A stretch of DNA of 64,000 nt from Rhodobacteraceae bacterium HTCC2083 (GTDB lineage: Bacteria; Pseudomonadota; Alphaproteobacteria; Rhodobacterales; Rhodobacteraceae), in the NCBI GenBank assembly GCA_000156115.1, contig DS995276.1:3442620-3506619 (forward strand), in the 5' to 3' direction. The notes beneath the pieces are model-generated. The model was not told the origin of the DNA. It searched no databases and saw only the letters and a program-made list of their open reading frames with translations. Position numbers and translations under genes: made by a program. Positions 47,098 to 58,110 of this stretch are shown one piece after another. Every line of letters begins with the position of its first letter. The first letter of the stretch is position 1.

Positions 47098-49761
47098 TCA
47101 GCCCTCCAAGATTTGTTTTGCAGCCGCAATCGCCGCATCCGCATTGCTGGCATCTTTGCCACCGCCCTGCGCCATATCAGCACGACCACCGCCGCCTTTG
47201 CCGCCTAGTTCAACAACGGCCGCTTTGACCAAATCCACAGCAGAGACTGTCGCAACAGTATCATCTGTCACACCAGCCGCAACAGCCGCCTTGCCACCTG
47301 CGTCCGCAATCAAAAGAACTGCGCCTGAACCGATAGCCGCTTTGTGCTCATCTATAAGGGCGGGCAAATCTTTGCCGGAGACACCGGTTAAGACCTGCGC
47401 TACGAAATTGATGCCGTTTACAACTTCCGCCTCTGCGCCGCCGCCCTGCCCTGCGCCACCCGACATTGCCAATTCGCGGCGCAATTGCGCGACCTCATTG
47501 GAGAGTGCTTTGCGTTCCTCAAGCAAGGCTTTCACACGCGCGGGCACATCCGCAGCTTGAGCTTTAAGATCGCTCGCAACTTTTGCCAGACGCAGATCCT
47601 GCGCGCGCATGTGATCGAGCGCAGCTTCACCTGTCAGCGCTTCAATCCGGCGCACACCTGCGCTAGACGCACTATCGCCCAACAACACGAAGGCTCCGAT
47701 GTCGCCGGTTTGACGCACATGCGTGCCGCCACACAGCTCAAGCGAATAAGTTTGCCCATTGCTGCCTTTGCCAGACCCTGCTTGCGTGCCCATTGACACC
47801 ACACGCACTTCATCGCCGTATTTTTCACCGAATAGCGCCTGCGCCCCAAGCGCGCGGGCATCGTCTGGTGTCATAATGCGTGTCTCAACAGGAGCATTCT
47901 GGCGAATATAGGTGTTCACATCTTTCTCGACCTTGATCAAATCCTCGCTCGAAAGTGCTGCACTGTGAGAGAAATCAAAGCGCAGGCGATCCTCAGCGTT
48001 CAAAGAGCCGCGCTGCGCCACATGGTCCCCGAGGGCTGCACGCAAGGCTTCGTGCAGTAAATGCGTCGCGGAATGGTTCGCCCGAATAGCCGTTCTGCGC
48101 CCATGATCAACCTCAAGGATCGCCGCACTGCCTTTGATAATTTCACCATCCTGCACAGTCGCCGTATGTATAATGACGCCCTGGCTCTTCTTAGTGTCGC
48201 TCACCACCGCAGTACCGGTTTCGGTTTTGATGATCCCTTTGTCCCCAACCTGACCGCCGCTTTCTGCATAGAACGGGGATTGGTTCAGGATGATCTGAAC
48301 CTCCTGCCCCGCTTTGGCAGCGTCAGCCTCGGCACCGTCCATGACAAGCGTCGCAATCTGACCCTCAGCCGTTTCTGTGTCGTAGCCCAAGAAATCCGTC
48401 GCACCATGAGCGTCCACTATATCAAACCAAATCGCGCTATCCGCGGCTTCGCCCGTGCCGGACCACGCAGCACGCGCCTTAGCTTTCTGGGCTTCCATGG
48501 CTTGATTGAAACCGTCTACATCGGCCTCACGACCCTTTTCACGCAACGCGTCTTGCGTCAGATCGAGCGGGAAACCGAATGTGTCATAGAGCTTGAACGC
48601 TGCATCCCCTGAGAAGACCTGCCCCTCGGGGAGACCAACCAATTCATCGTCGAGCAACTTCAATCCGCGCTCCAGCGTCTTCTTGAAGCGAGTTTCCTCA
48701 AGGCGCAGCGTCTCTTCGATCAGCGCCTGCGCTTGCCCAAGCTCTGGGAAGGCCGCGCCCATCTGGCGCACCAAAGCAGGCACCAAACGGTGCATCAAAG
48801 GATCTTTTGCACCCAACAAATGTGCATGACGCATGGCACGGCGCATGATGCGACGCAGAACGTAACCCCGCCCGTCGTTGGATGGCATGACACCATCCGC
48901 GATCAAAAAGGAGGTGGAGCGCAAATGATCCGCAATCACGCGGTGATGCGTTTTTGTTGGACCATCAGGATCAACACTAGTCGCATCTGCACTCGCTTCG
49001 ATCAGCGAGCGCATCAAATCCGTATCGTAATTGTCATGCTTACCTTGCAGCAGCGCGCCAATCCGTTCCAGCCCCATGCCCGTGTCGATGCTTTGCATCT
49101 CCAAAGGTTTCATGGTTCCATCTTCAAATTGCTCGTTCTGCATGAAGACGATATTCCAAATTTCGATGAAACGATCACCATCCTCCTCGGGGCTACCGGG
49201 CGGTCCGCCCCAAATGTGATCGCCGTGATCAAAAAAGATCTCCGTACACGGACCACACGGACCCGTCGGACCCATGCGCCAGAAATTGTCATCCGTCGCA
49301 ATCCGAATGATGCGATCATCACTCAGGCCCGCAACTTTTTTCCAAATGTCCGCCGCTTCATCGTCGGTGTGATAAACCGTAACGAGCAATCGCTCTTTTG
49401 GGATATTGAACTCAACCGTCAGTAACTCCCAAGCGTATGCAATCGCTTCCGCCTTAAAGTAGTTACCAAAGCTGAAATTGCCGAGCATCTCGAAAAACGT
49501 GTGATGCCGCGCCGTGTAGCCGACATTATCAAGATCGTTGTGTTTGCCACCCGCACGCACACATTTTTGCGAGGTCGTCGCACGCGCGTAATCGCGAGAC
49601 TCTAAGCCCGTAAATAGGTTCTTGAATTGCACCATACCTGAATTTGCGAACAACAAAGTCGGATCGTTACGCGGAACAAGTGGGCTGGAGGGCACAATCG
49701 CGTGCCCCTGTTTTTCAAAGTAATTCAGGAAAGTTGATCGAATATCGTTAAGACTTGCCAT
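47098..49761 (-). CDS. alaS: Alanyl-tRNA synthetase
   Basis: 887 aa, full length. The class II core begins [20 protein letters not shown]; motif 2/3 stretches include [15 protein letters not shown] and [21 protein letters not shown]. The editing domain has the zinc ligands [13 protein letters not shown] and [15 protein letters not shown]-terminal Gly-rich DHHA1-like domain ([16 protein letters not shown]) ends it. It charges tRNA-Ala and hydrolyses Ser- or Gly-tRNA-Ala. It lies downstream of recA on the same strand with a terminator between. Confidence 0.98.
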   Translation of the reverse strand: MASLNDIRSTFLNYFEKQGHAIVPSSPLVPRNDPTLLFANSGMVQFKNLFTGLESRDYARATTSQKCVRAGGKHNDLDNVGYTARHHTFFEMLGNFSFGNYFKAEAIAYAWELLTVEFNIPKERLLVTVYHTDDEAADIWKKVAGLSDDRIIRIATDDNFWRMGPTGPCGPCTEIFFDHGDHIWGGPPGSPEEDGDRFIEIWNIVFMQNEQFEDGTMKPLEMQSIDTGMGLERIGALLQGKHDNYDTDLMRSLIEASADATSVDPDGPTKTHHRVIADHLRSTSFLIADGVMPSNDGRGYVLRRIMRRAMRHAHLLGAKDPLMHRLVPALVRQMGAAFPELGQAQALIEETLRLEETRFKKTLERGLKLLDDELVGLPEGQVFSGDAAFKLYDTFGFPLDLTQDALREKGREADVDGFNQAMEAQKAKARAAWSGTGEAADSAIWFDIVDAHGATDFLGYDTETAEGQIATLVMDGAEADAAKAGQEVQIILNQSPFYAESGGQVGDKGIIKTETGTAVVSDTKKSQGVIIHTATVQDGEIIKGSAAILEVDHGRRTAIRANHSATHLLHEALRAALGDHVAQRGSLNAEDRLRFDFSHSAALSSEDLIKVEKDVNTYIRQNAPVETRIMTPDDARALGAQALFGEKYGDEVRVVSMGTQAGSGKGSNGQTYSLELCGGTHVRQTGDIGAFVLLGDSASSAGVRRIEALTGEAALDHMRAQDLRLAKVASDLKAQAADVPARVKALLEERKALSNEVAQLRRELAMSGGAGQGGGAEAEVVNGINFVAQVLTGVSGKDLPALIDEHKAAIGSGAVLLIADAGGKAAVAAGVTDDTVATVSAVDLVKAAVVELGGKGGGGRADMAQGGGKDASNADAAIAAAKQILEG

Positions 49762-49870
49762 GGGACATGCGCCTTTTGGGCCGGATTTGCGTTTGGTTTG
49801 AAATACCCCCCTGCTGGGCCACTGTCCACAGGCCGATGGGGATGATTGGGATTTGTGGGTATAAAACTAA

Positions 49871-49896
49871 AAAGCGACGCCAGATGGCAGCGCTTT
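49871..49896 (-). terminator. Terminator of recA
   Basis: On the minus strand AAAGCG...CGCTTT with an inner GCC/GGC pair, then TTTTTAGTTTT. It separates recA from alaS. Confidence 0.75.
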
Positions 49897-49925
49897 AAAT
49901 CTTTAACGTTGATATTCAGCGGGCT

Positions 49926-51005
49926 TTACGCCTCCAAAATGTCATCGTCGTCTTTTTGTTCTTCTTTCGGCATGTCGAAATCAAGACCATGTGCGGCGCG
50001 GATCTTATCTTCGATCTCATAAGAAATGCGCGTATTCTCTTTCAAAAACGTCTTTGCATTCTCACGTCCTTGACCGATCCGCTCATCGCCATAACTGAAC
50101 CAAGATCCAGATTTATCGACGATGCCCGCTTTAACACCCAGATCAAGCAATTCACCCATCTTGGAAATGCCTTCACCATACATTATGTCAAATTCAACCT
50201 GTTTGAACGGTGGTGCAACTTTGTTCTTCACCACTTTCACACGGGTCGCGTTGCCGACCACTTCGTCACGGTCCTTCAATGCACCGATGCGGCGAATATC
50301 AAGACGCACGGAGGAGTAGAACTTGAGCGCATTACCGCCGGTTGTCGTCTCGGGCGAACCAAACATCACACCAATTTTCATCCTGATTTGGTTAATAAAG
50401 ATAACCATACAATTGGAACGGCTGATGGAGCCTGTGAGTTTCCGCATGGCTTGGCTCATCAGGCGAGCATGGACACCAACGCTGCTGTCGCCCATGTCGC
50501 CTTCAAGTTCTGACTTCGGCGTCAGAGCCGCAACCGAATCGACCACGATCATGTTGACCGCGCCGGAGCGCACCAATGTGTCGACAATCTCTAGCGCCTG
50601 CTCACCCGTGTCAGGCTGCGAAATCAGCAATTCATCCAGATCAACACCAAGCTTTTTCGCATACTGCGGATCAAGTGCATGTTCCGCATCAACAAAGGCA
50701 CACACGCCGCCTTTCTTCTGCTCTTCTGCAACAGTGTGAAGTGTCAAAGTCGTCTTACCAGAGCTTTCAGGACCATAAATCTCAACAATGCGTCCCTTTG
50801 GCAGACCACCTATGCCCAGAGCAATGTCCAATCCAAGCGACCCTGTGGACGTCGCTTCGATCTGCTGGACAGCATTTTCATCGCCCAGTTTCATGATAGA
50901 TCCCTTGCCAAACTGACGTTCGATCTGTGCCAACGCGCTATCGAGCGCCTTTTGCTTGTCTGCTGTTGCTTTGCTGCTCATGTTTAATAAATCTGCCGTT
51001 GCCAT
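49926..51005 (-). CDS. recA: Recombinase RecA
   Basis: 359 aa. Walker [14 protein letters not shown], Walker [11 protein letters not shown], the [32 protein letters not shown] region and an acidic tail [12 protein letters not shown] are all present. It forms filaments on ssDNA for strand exchange and promotes LexA self-cleavage. A GAAT-N7-GAAC site lies 52-68 bases upstream on the minus strand, suggesting SOS control. A terminator follows before alaS. Confidence 0.99.
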   Translation of the reverse strand: MATADLLNMSSKATADKQKALDSALAQIERQFGKGSIMKLGDENAVQQIEATSTGSLGLDIALGIGGLPKGRIVEIYGPESSGKTTLTLHTVAEEQKKGGVCAFVDAEHALDPQYAKKLGVDLDELLISQPDTGEQALEIVDTLVRSGAVNMIVVDSVAALTPKSELEGDMGDSSVGVHARLMSQAMRKLTGSISRSNCMVIFINQIRMKIGVMFGSPETTTGGNALKFYSSVRLDIRRIGALKDRDEVVGNATRVKVVKNKVAPPFKQVEFDIMYGEGISKMGELLDLGVKAGIVDKSGSWFSYGDERIGQGRENAKTFLKENTRISYEIEDKIRAAHGLDFDMPKEEQKDDDDILEA

Positions 51006-51057
51006 TATGTGTGCTTCCTTATTTCATATGCCGCAGAGCGCAGCAATCGTTTCGCAT

Positions 51058-51072
51058 GTTCCTCTTTCATTC
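51058..51072 (-). promoter_or_regulatory. Possible LexA (SOS) box upstream of recA
   Basis: GTTC-N7-ATTC on the + strand, 53 bases before recA. Seven of eight bases agree with the GTTC-N7-GTTC repeat of Rhodobacter-type LexA. Confidence 0.5.
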
Positions 51073-51182
51073 CTTATTGAGATCAAAAAGAGAACAAATC
51101 AAGTTAAATCTTCACTCTGGTAGATTGGCTGGTAACGGTTAAGAATGCGTATAAAGTTTGAACGAATGTAAGAGACATTGCT

Positions 51183-51785
51183 ATGCTCGTGTTTTGGAAG
51201 GAAAAATTGGTTCTCCTGTCTGTTCCAAAGACAGGAACGACGGCGATCGAAGCGGCCTTAGCGCACAAAGCGTCGATGATCGTGTCAGACCCTCCCGAGT
51301 TGAAACACGCGCCCGTCTATCGCTATAATCGCTTTTTTAGGCCGATGTTCGAAAAAGCCTGCAAAGCAGAAATGGAAACATTCGCTATGATGCGCGAGCC
51401 GATCAGCTGGCTTGGAAGTTGGTACAAGTACCGCCAACGCCCTTTCTTAGACGGTTCTCCCAACTCCACGGCACAGGTCAGTTTTGATGAATTCGTTTTG
51501 GCCTACATGAGGGGCGATACGCCACCATTTGCGAATGTCGGTTCACAGGCGCGCTTTCTAGAACCGCGCCCGAATGGAACAAAGATTAATTATCTTTTCC
51601 GGTATGAAGATGTCGACGGTTGGCGCGGCTTTTTACAGGACCGTTTCGCTCAAGAGATTACATTTGATCGTTTGAATGTCTCTTCGGGCCCTGCGCCTGA
51701 GCTGTCACAAAAAACCGAACAGCGTTTTCGTCGCAAAATGCCTGAAGAGTTTGAGCTTTGGGATAGTATTCAAACGTCAAGCTGA
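51183..51785 (+). CDS. Sulfotransferase-like protein
   Basis: 200 aa. It opens MLVFWKEKLVLLSVPKTGTTAIEAALA, where VPKTGTT resembles the PAPS-binding loop of sulfotransferases. FAMMREPISWLGSWYKYRQ resembles the second PAPS motif (RxPxxRxxS-like), and YLFRYEDVDGWR is a usual later feature. The protein is short for the family. Proteins of this look in Rhodobacterales are sometimes named gamma-glutamyl kinase by database drift; nothing here supports that. The 3' end overlaps cckA by 16 bases on the opposite strand. The acceptor is unknown. Confidence 0.7.
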   Translation: MLVFWKEKLVLLSVPKTGTTAIEAALAHKASMIVSDPPELKHAPVYRYNRFFRPMFEKACKAEMETFAMMREPISWLGSWYKYRQRPFLDGSPNSTAQVSFDEFVLAYMRGDTPPFANVGSQARFLEPRPNGTKINYLFRYEDVDGWRGFLQDRFAQEITFDRLNVSSGPAPELSQKTEQRFRRKMPEEFELWDSIQTSS

Positions 51786-54064
51786 CCTTGCACAGTTGAT
51801 GTGAGCTCAGCCAAGGAAAAAGGTTTAGGCAGAAAGACTGATTTGAGAAATTTGGGGTTTTTGCCCTGAAATGCACCCTCTGCATATCCCGAAACAAAAA
51901 CGACATTCACATTCGGGCGCGCGATCAATGCCTCTTGCACCCATGTAGGCCCATCCATCCCAGGCATGACAACGTCCGTGACAAAAACATCAACGTGCAA
52001 CGCCGTGTCTTCGAGCAATTCTAGTGCTTTTTCAGCGGACTCAGCTTCTATTACAGTAAAGCCGCGCATGCTTAAAGCGCGCGTTGCGAAGGCCCTTACA
52101 GGCGCTTTATCTTCCACCAACAATACGACACCGCTGCAAAGTTCTTTAGATGGTGCAAGACGTTCGTAAGAAGACCTTGTTTCAATCGGATCTTTTTGAT
52201 CGCTTGCCGGGAAAAGAAGTGAAAAACAAGTTCCAACCCCAAGTCTGCTGTCAGCGAAAATGAAACCACCGGTCTGCTTGACAATACCATAAGCTGTCGA
52301 CAGCCCTAAGCCCGTCCCTTCACCGACACGTTTGGTTGTGTAAAACGGTTCAAAGATCTTTTGAAGAGATTCTTCATCGATACCGATGCCCTCGTCTCTG
52401 ACGCGGACCACGATATAATCACCGACTGGCACTGTGACGCGGTCACGTTTCAGTGGCGCACTGAGTGTCATGCTTTCGGTCTGAATGGTTATGTCGCCGC
52501 CATCTGGCATCGCATCGCGCGCGTTTACGACACGGTTCATAATCACTTGTTCAAGTTGGCGCTTGTCCGCGCGCACCGCACGCAAAACTGGATCATGTGT
52601 TAACGTCAGAGTAACCGTTTCGCCTACAAGTCTGTTGAGCAAATGCGTCAAATCAGACAGCGTATTACGTAAATCCAAGTGCTCGAGTTGAAGCGTTTGT
52701 TTTCGTGAAAAAGCTAAGAGCTGACTAACCAAGCCAGCTGCACGATTCGAGTTCTGATGGACCGGCATTAAATCAGCGTAATCCTGATCACCCGGATCAT
52801 GGCGCAGCAACATGAGATCGCAATGGCCGGAAATGGCTGTAAGCAAGTTGTTAAAATCATGTGCGACGCCACCCGCGAGTTGTCCAATGGCTTGCATCTT
52901 CTGGCTTTGCACAAATTGTGCTTCAAATGACTTTAGCTTGGTCGCATCAGTAAGGATAGCGACCAAGCTAGGATCGGGTTGGCTGTTTATGCGCTTCAGG
53001 GCCACCTGAACAAAGGTCTCTTTCTTTGCACCTTGGACGCGTAAGAATTCTGCATCAATCGTCGAATGTGGCTCCTTCGCCTTTTCGATCCAATCATCAA
53101 TGAGCACGCCATGGCCGTCGAAAATTTCACTTAAACCGTATCCTTTCAAGTTCGAATACCCAAGAAGCGTAAGCGCAGAAGTGTTTGCATGTTCAATCGT
53201 ACCATTCAAACTGAGCTGGAGCAGCGGGATAGGAAGATCTTTCAACGCATAGTTTTTGTTTTTTATATCGTCTGCCACCGGGGTAATGATGATATGTAAA
53301 CGGTCTGCTTGAAGGTGCTGAATATCAATGCGGACACGCATAACCCCATCCGTAGTTTGAAGCGTTTGCAGAGTTCCGTTCATCGGCATTCCCGTGGCAA
53401 AAAGCTGCTCTATTGACTTAATTCGCTTACCAATCAGCGCTTTTGCACTTTGGTTCATAAACAAAATTGTGCCTTTGCGCGCGACCGTCAGCATGGCAAT
53501 GTCGTGTTCTTCCACGCTGGGATTGCTGTCTTTAAGTACGAAACGCCAAAGTTGATTGTTCCTTAAGGTCTGCACGTGCACGTCCAAGTGACCCGTCGAG
53601 CCAATAAGGCGCTCGGTGAAACGACCTTGATCTTGAGCATGCTGAGACAATCGTCGCGCTTTTGCAGATGCATTGGGTAGATGGTCTTCCAAAAAAGCCG
53701 CTATCGAAGGTCTGAATTGGTTAATCCCCTCAGCTGCCTGCCTAGCGCTCCTGTTTTGCCATAAGATATCGCCATTAAGCGCAGACACAAATGTCGGAAG
53801 CAGGTCATCTATGAAAAGCTCTTCAATATCGGAAAGGTCGATGTGTTCTACGACCACCGGTTCTGGCCCTTGGGCGACCCGAGAGATCAAAAAGAATATC
53901 AGAACACAGGCACATGTGCCGAAAGCCAACGTCAAAAACCGTTCCTGAGAAACCACTGCAAAAACGCAAAACGCCACTGCCAAGATCAAAAGCCCAACAT
54001 GATATGCCCCTGACAACCGCGCGGCCTTTTGAGACCAACTCTGCGTTAGCGCTGCGTCTGCCAA
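51770..54064 (-). CDS. cckA: Hybrid sensor histidine kinase CckA
   Basis: 764 aa. Two membrane helices (about residues 22-68), three PAS-like regions (about 75-375), HisKA with the phosphorylated His in GGVAHDFNNLLTAISGH (about 401), HATPase_c (HDPVLRAVRADKRQLEQVIMN, EGTGLGLSTAYGIVKQ) and a C-terminal receiver with the Asp in VFVTDVVMPGMDG. The motifs QSQKMQAIGQLAGGVAHDFNN and VSQLLAFSRKQTLQ are characteristic of CckA. It feeds phosphate via ChpT to CtrA. A perfect TTAA-N7-TTAA CtrA-type site lies 46 bases upstream. It follows guaB and the RsmB-like gene on the same strand. Confidence 0.93.
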   Translation of the reverse strand: MADAALTQSWSQKAARLSGAYHVGLLILAVAFCVFAVVSQERFLTLAFGTCACVLIFFLISRVAQGPEPVVVEHIDLSDIEELFIDDLLPTFVSALNGDILWQNRSARQAAEGINQFRPSIAAFLEDHLPNASAKARRLSQHAQDQGRFTERLIGSTGHLDVHVQTLRNNQLWRFVLKDSNPSVEEHDIAMLTVARKGTILFMNQSAKALIGKRIKSIEQLFATGMPMNGTLQTLQTTDGVMRVRIDIQHLQADRLHIIITPVADDIKNKNYALKDLPIPLLQLSLNGTIEHANTSALTLLGYSNLKGYGLSEIFDGHGVLIDDWIEKAKEPHSTIDAEFLRVQGAKKETFVQVALKRINSQPDPSLVAILTDATKLKSFEAQFVQSQKMQAIGQLAGGVAHDFNNLLTAISGHCDLMLLRHDPGDQDYADLMPVHQNSNRAAGLVSQLLAFSRKQTLQLEHLDLRNTLSDLTHLLNRLVGETVTLTLTHDPVLRAVRADKRQLEQVIMNRVVNARDAMPDGGDITIQTESMTLSAPLKRDRVTVPVGDYIVVRVRDEGIGIDEESLQKIFEPFYTTKRVGEGTGLGLSTAYGIVKQTGGFIFADSRLGVGTCFSLLFPASDQKDPIETRSSYERLAPSKELCSGVVLLVEDKAPVRAFATRALSMRGFTVIEAESAEKALELLEDTALHVDVFVTDVVMPGMDGPTWVQEALIARPNVNVVFVSGYAEGAFQGKNPKFLKSVFLPKPFSLAELTSTVQGQLDV

Positions 54065-54109
54065 AGAAACCTCCTGAAACTCGCTGCGTATGTCTCTAGA
54101 ATGAATACG

Positions 54110-54124
54110 TTAACATTAGTTTAA
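54110..54124 (-). promoter_or_regulatory. CtrA-type binding site upstream of cckA
   Basis: TTAA-CATTAGT-TTAA, an exact match to the TTAA-N7-TTAA CtrA consensus, 46 bases before the cckA start. CckA drives CtrA phosphorylation, so a feedback loop is plausible; in some alphaproteobacteria CtrA activates and in others represses at such sites. Confidence 0.6.
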
Positions 54125-54156
54125 GAGTGGCCTTTTTGCAATTTATAGTTGAACAA

Positions 54157-55353
54157 CTAAGCCTTAAGCTGCATTACACAAACGAAAAAACCGTCGCACT
54201 CATCCGCGGGTGTCCAATTGTGCTGTGATTTTCTTTCGAAGTTCGGGTGCTTTTCCAAAAAGCGCCTTACCTGATATCCATTTTCTTCAGCGAACAGAGA
54301 GCATGTCGCATACGCCAGATAACCCATTGGTACCACTAATTTTTGCGCTTTACACAGAATTTCAAACTGTAAACCAAGGAGTTCGTTGAATTTTTCGGGT
54401 GTAATACGCCACTTGGCATCCGGGCTACGACGCCAAGACCCGGACCCAGAACACGGCGCATCGCACAGAACCAAATCGAATGGAGCGTGTTTGGGTAAAT
54501 CTTCGGATGCAAGACAGGTTATTGAAACCCCTGCCCTTTCAGCGCGCTTTGGGATGTCGGCCATCCGCGCGACGCTGATATCATGTGCAAAAACCTGTGC
54601 ATCAGACAGATCGCAGATCGCGAGAGACTTGCCGCCACCACCTGCGCAATAGTCGAGAACGGTTTTACAATCGTCCAAAGGAAGCGCGCCAACAAGCGCC
54701 TGACTGCCAGCGTCCTGCAATTCTATTATTCCGTCGAGATAGGTTTGCGAACGCGCAATTTTGCGGGCGTTTTGTTTCAGGCGAAGCGCAGCCGGAGCGA
54801 GCGAACATGTTTCAGCTTCAATCGCCTCAGCGTGCAACTGCTCTTGCGCCTGAGAAACCATTGAGCGGCGCAAATTAACCCGCACATCAACGGGTGCGCG
54901 AGATTTCAACGCTTCAGCGATGTGTCGCGCATTTTGGGGGTGAGACGAAGATAGCTTATCGCAGCACCAGTCTTGTAAATCCCAAGAGGTAGACGCACCT
55001 CCAGCAGCATTTACCTCACTGGACAAGACTTTAGAAAGACGCGATTTTTCTTCCTCATTCAACTCATCAGGCGCATGCCCAACGCCATTGAATAACGCGT
55101 CAAACCCGAGGTCGTCGTGAAACAGAACGAGCCCGATCATCACAGAGCGCCCCGTCAATTCTCCACCGATCGTCGCACAAGTATCGCGTCGCCGTAGCGC
55201 GTCGAACACGTGATCGCGCACTGCATTCCGATCCTTGGACCCTGCAAACCGAGACCGACGCGCCCATCCTGTCAGCGCTTTTTCCGCGGGCATGCCATCA
55301 AAAATAAGATCAAGACATTCAATTGCAGCCGAAATTCGTGCACCTGGCGTCAT
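54157..55353 (-). CDS. RsmB-like rRNA/tRNA cytosine-C5 methyltransferase
   Basis: 398 aa. An N-terminal NusB-like helical region precedes the catalytic SUN/NOL1/NOP2 domain. Motif I is VLDYCAGGGGKSLAICDL, the motif IV Cys is in DAPCSGSGSWRRSPDAKWR and the motif VI Cys in YATCSLFAEENGYQV. Both Cys residues of the RNA m5C family are present. The protein probably methylates 16S rRNA, but which cytosine is unclear. It sits 10 bases after guaB on the same strand, so these are cotranscribed; cckA has its own likely promoter. Confidence 0.88.
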   Translation of the reverse strand: MTPGARISAAIECLDLIFDGMPAEKALTGWARRSRFAGSKDRNAVRDHVFDALRRRDTCATIGGELTGRSVMIGLVLFHDDLGFDALFNGVGHAPDELNEEEKSRLSKVLSSEVNAAGGASTSWDLQDWCCDKLSSSHPQNARHIAEALKSRAPVDVRVNLRRSMVSQAQEQLHAEAIEAETCSLAPAALRLKQNARKIARSQTYLDGIIELQDAGSQALVGALPLDDCKTVLDYCAGGGGKSLAICDLSDAQVFAHDISVARMADIPKRAERAGVSITCLASEDLPKHAPFDLVLCDAPCSGSGSWRRSPDAKWRITPEKFNELLGLQFEILCKAQKLVVPMGYLAYATCSLFAEENGYQVRRFLEKHPNFERKSQHNWTPADECDGFFVCVMQLKA

Positions 55354-55362
55354 AAAAAACGC

Positions 55363-56889
<1,527 letters not shown>

Positions 56890-57879
56890 TTATGCAGTTG
56901 CAGCACCGGTTTTTGCGGCCAGAGCCCCTGTCGCCCACATCACAAGCACGCGGATCACCACAAATGGTGTAAGGCAGCTGATCAGGAGAAGCGGCAGTAG
57001 CGCTAACCAAGCGAAAGCGGCGACCTGTGCACTAAGGGCGAAAAGCGCGACACTTAATGCAGCTATGGGAAAAGTGAACGCACCCCAGAGTGGTGAAAAT
57101 CCAGCGCCCGTGAGGTAGCGCACCGAGCTGAGCAACAATCCTGCGACGCCAATCGATAATGTCGCAAACAGTAAGGTCAAGAAGGAATAACCAAGCAGGC
57201 TGCAGACAATCGCGAACAGGCTGACGGGGGCAAGGTGGATCGCCAACATGGGTCGCAGTGGTAGCGGCGTGTCCGATTTGCTCATTTGCAAAAGGCTCAC
57301 CGCGTAAATCACCACCGAAGATAGTATTGTGAGCAGCAAGATTGTGCGCGCCAGTCCGATATATCCGAGAGGCACCGCCGCCAAGCAAGCCACGATAAAG
57401 CCAACAAAACTAAGGTGCCATGCGGGCGAAACGATCAAACCATCTGGGGTGCGAAGCATTATGATCAACGCGAACAGTGTTGTGATGCAGTGAATTGGCA
57501 ATGCTAGGAAAAGCGCGGTGCTGGCAATTGTTGGTGAGATCGGGGCAAATGTCGCGGCAAAAAGAAAGACGCTGAGTGAAAGCGCAGACACGCCTGCGCG
57601 CCCAGGAACAGTCGCCATATCGTTCAAAACTACGGCGGGTCGGTAGCTGGTTTTAGAAAGGTACGACGATACTACAAAGAGTTCGAGAATGCAAGCTATA
57701 CCCAAAATAATATCACTAAACCAAGGCGTTAACGCAAAAGGCGCGTATTCACTGGCAGCCCGCCACGCGAGCCCAAGTCCAAACAACCCCATCATCGAAG
57801 GAAACAGCGCTGGCGGCGTACGACGCCAGAATTCCAGAGGGGCGTCAGCCTGTTTCGGCTCGGGCGCTTGGCTCGACAT
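56890..57879 (-). CDS. TDT-family (TehA/SLAC1-like) membrane protein
   Basis: 329 aa with about ten membrane helices. The start LEFWRRTPPALFPSMMGLFGLGLAWRA-like stretch and the regular short helices of LLISCLTPFVVIRVLVMW fit the TehA/SLAC1 anion-channel family. These include tellurite- or dicarboxylate-linked transporters, but true substrates vary. It precedes guaB on the same strand by about 79 bases. The upstream 231 bases to the divergent RACo-type gene show no gene or clear motif. Confidence 0.75.
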   Translation of the reverse strand: MSSQAPEPKQADAPLEFWRRTPPALFPSMMGLFGLGLAWRAASEYAPFALTPWFSDIILGIACILELFVVSSYLSKTSYRPAVVLNDMATVPGRAGVSALSLSVFLFAATFAPISPTIASTALFLALPIHCITTLFALIIMLRTPDGLIVSPAWHLSFVGFIVACLAAVPLGYIGLARTILLLTILSSVVIYAVSLLQMSKSDTPLPLRPMLAIHLAPVSLFAIVCSLLGYSFLTLLFATLSIGVAGLLLSSVRYLTGAGFSPLWGAFTFPIAALSVALFALSAQVAAFAWLALLPLLLISCLTPFVVIRVLVMWATGALAAKTGAATA

Positions 57880-58110
57880 CTAACTATTCCTTGGTGCTTT
57901 GAACGGAGCGCTCAAAAATTTAGCACATGCTTAACAACAGCGTGAGCGTGTGGAAAGTCCTTGGCACAAAACTTCTGAGCGAGCAGCACAGTTTCGTGAA
58001 ATCCCGAAAAACGACGCGGTTAATGTTCTTTATGACGTTTGTGCGCTTTTCCAACCACACATGCCGGCTTAAGGTAAGCAAAATCAGACCTTTATCCGCA
58101 GGTGCAAAAT

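Noticed and set aside
51183-51785. Gamma-glutamyl kinase
   Set aside because: The VPKTGTT loop and the MREPISWLGSWYK stretch point to a sulfotransferase-like fold; no amino-acid kinase motif is present.
56890-57879. Tellurite resistance determinant
   Set aside because: Family membership alone (TehA/SLAC1-like) does not show a resistance role; no ter or tehB gene is nearby.
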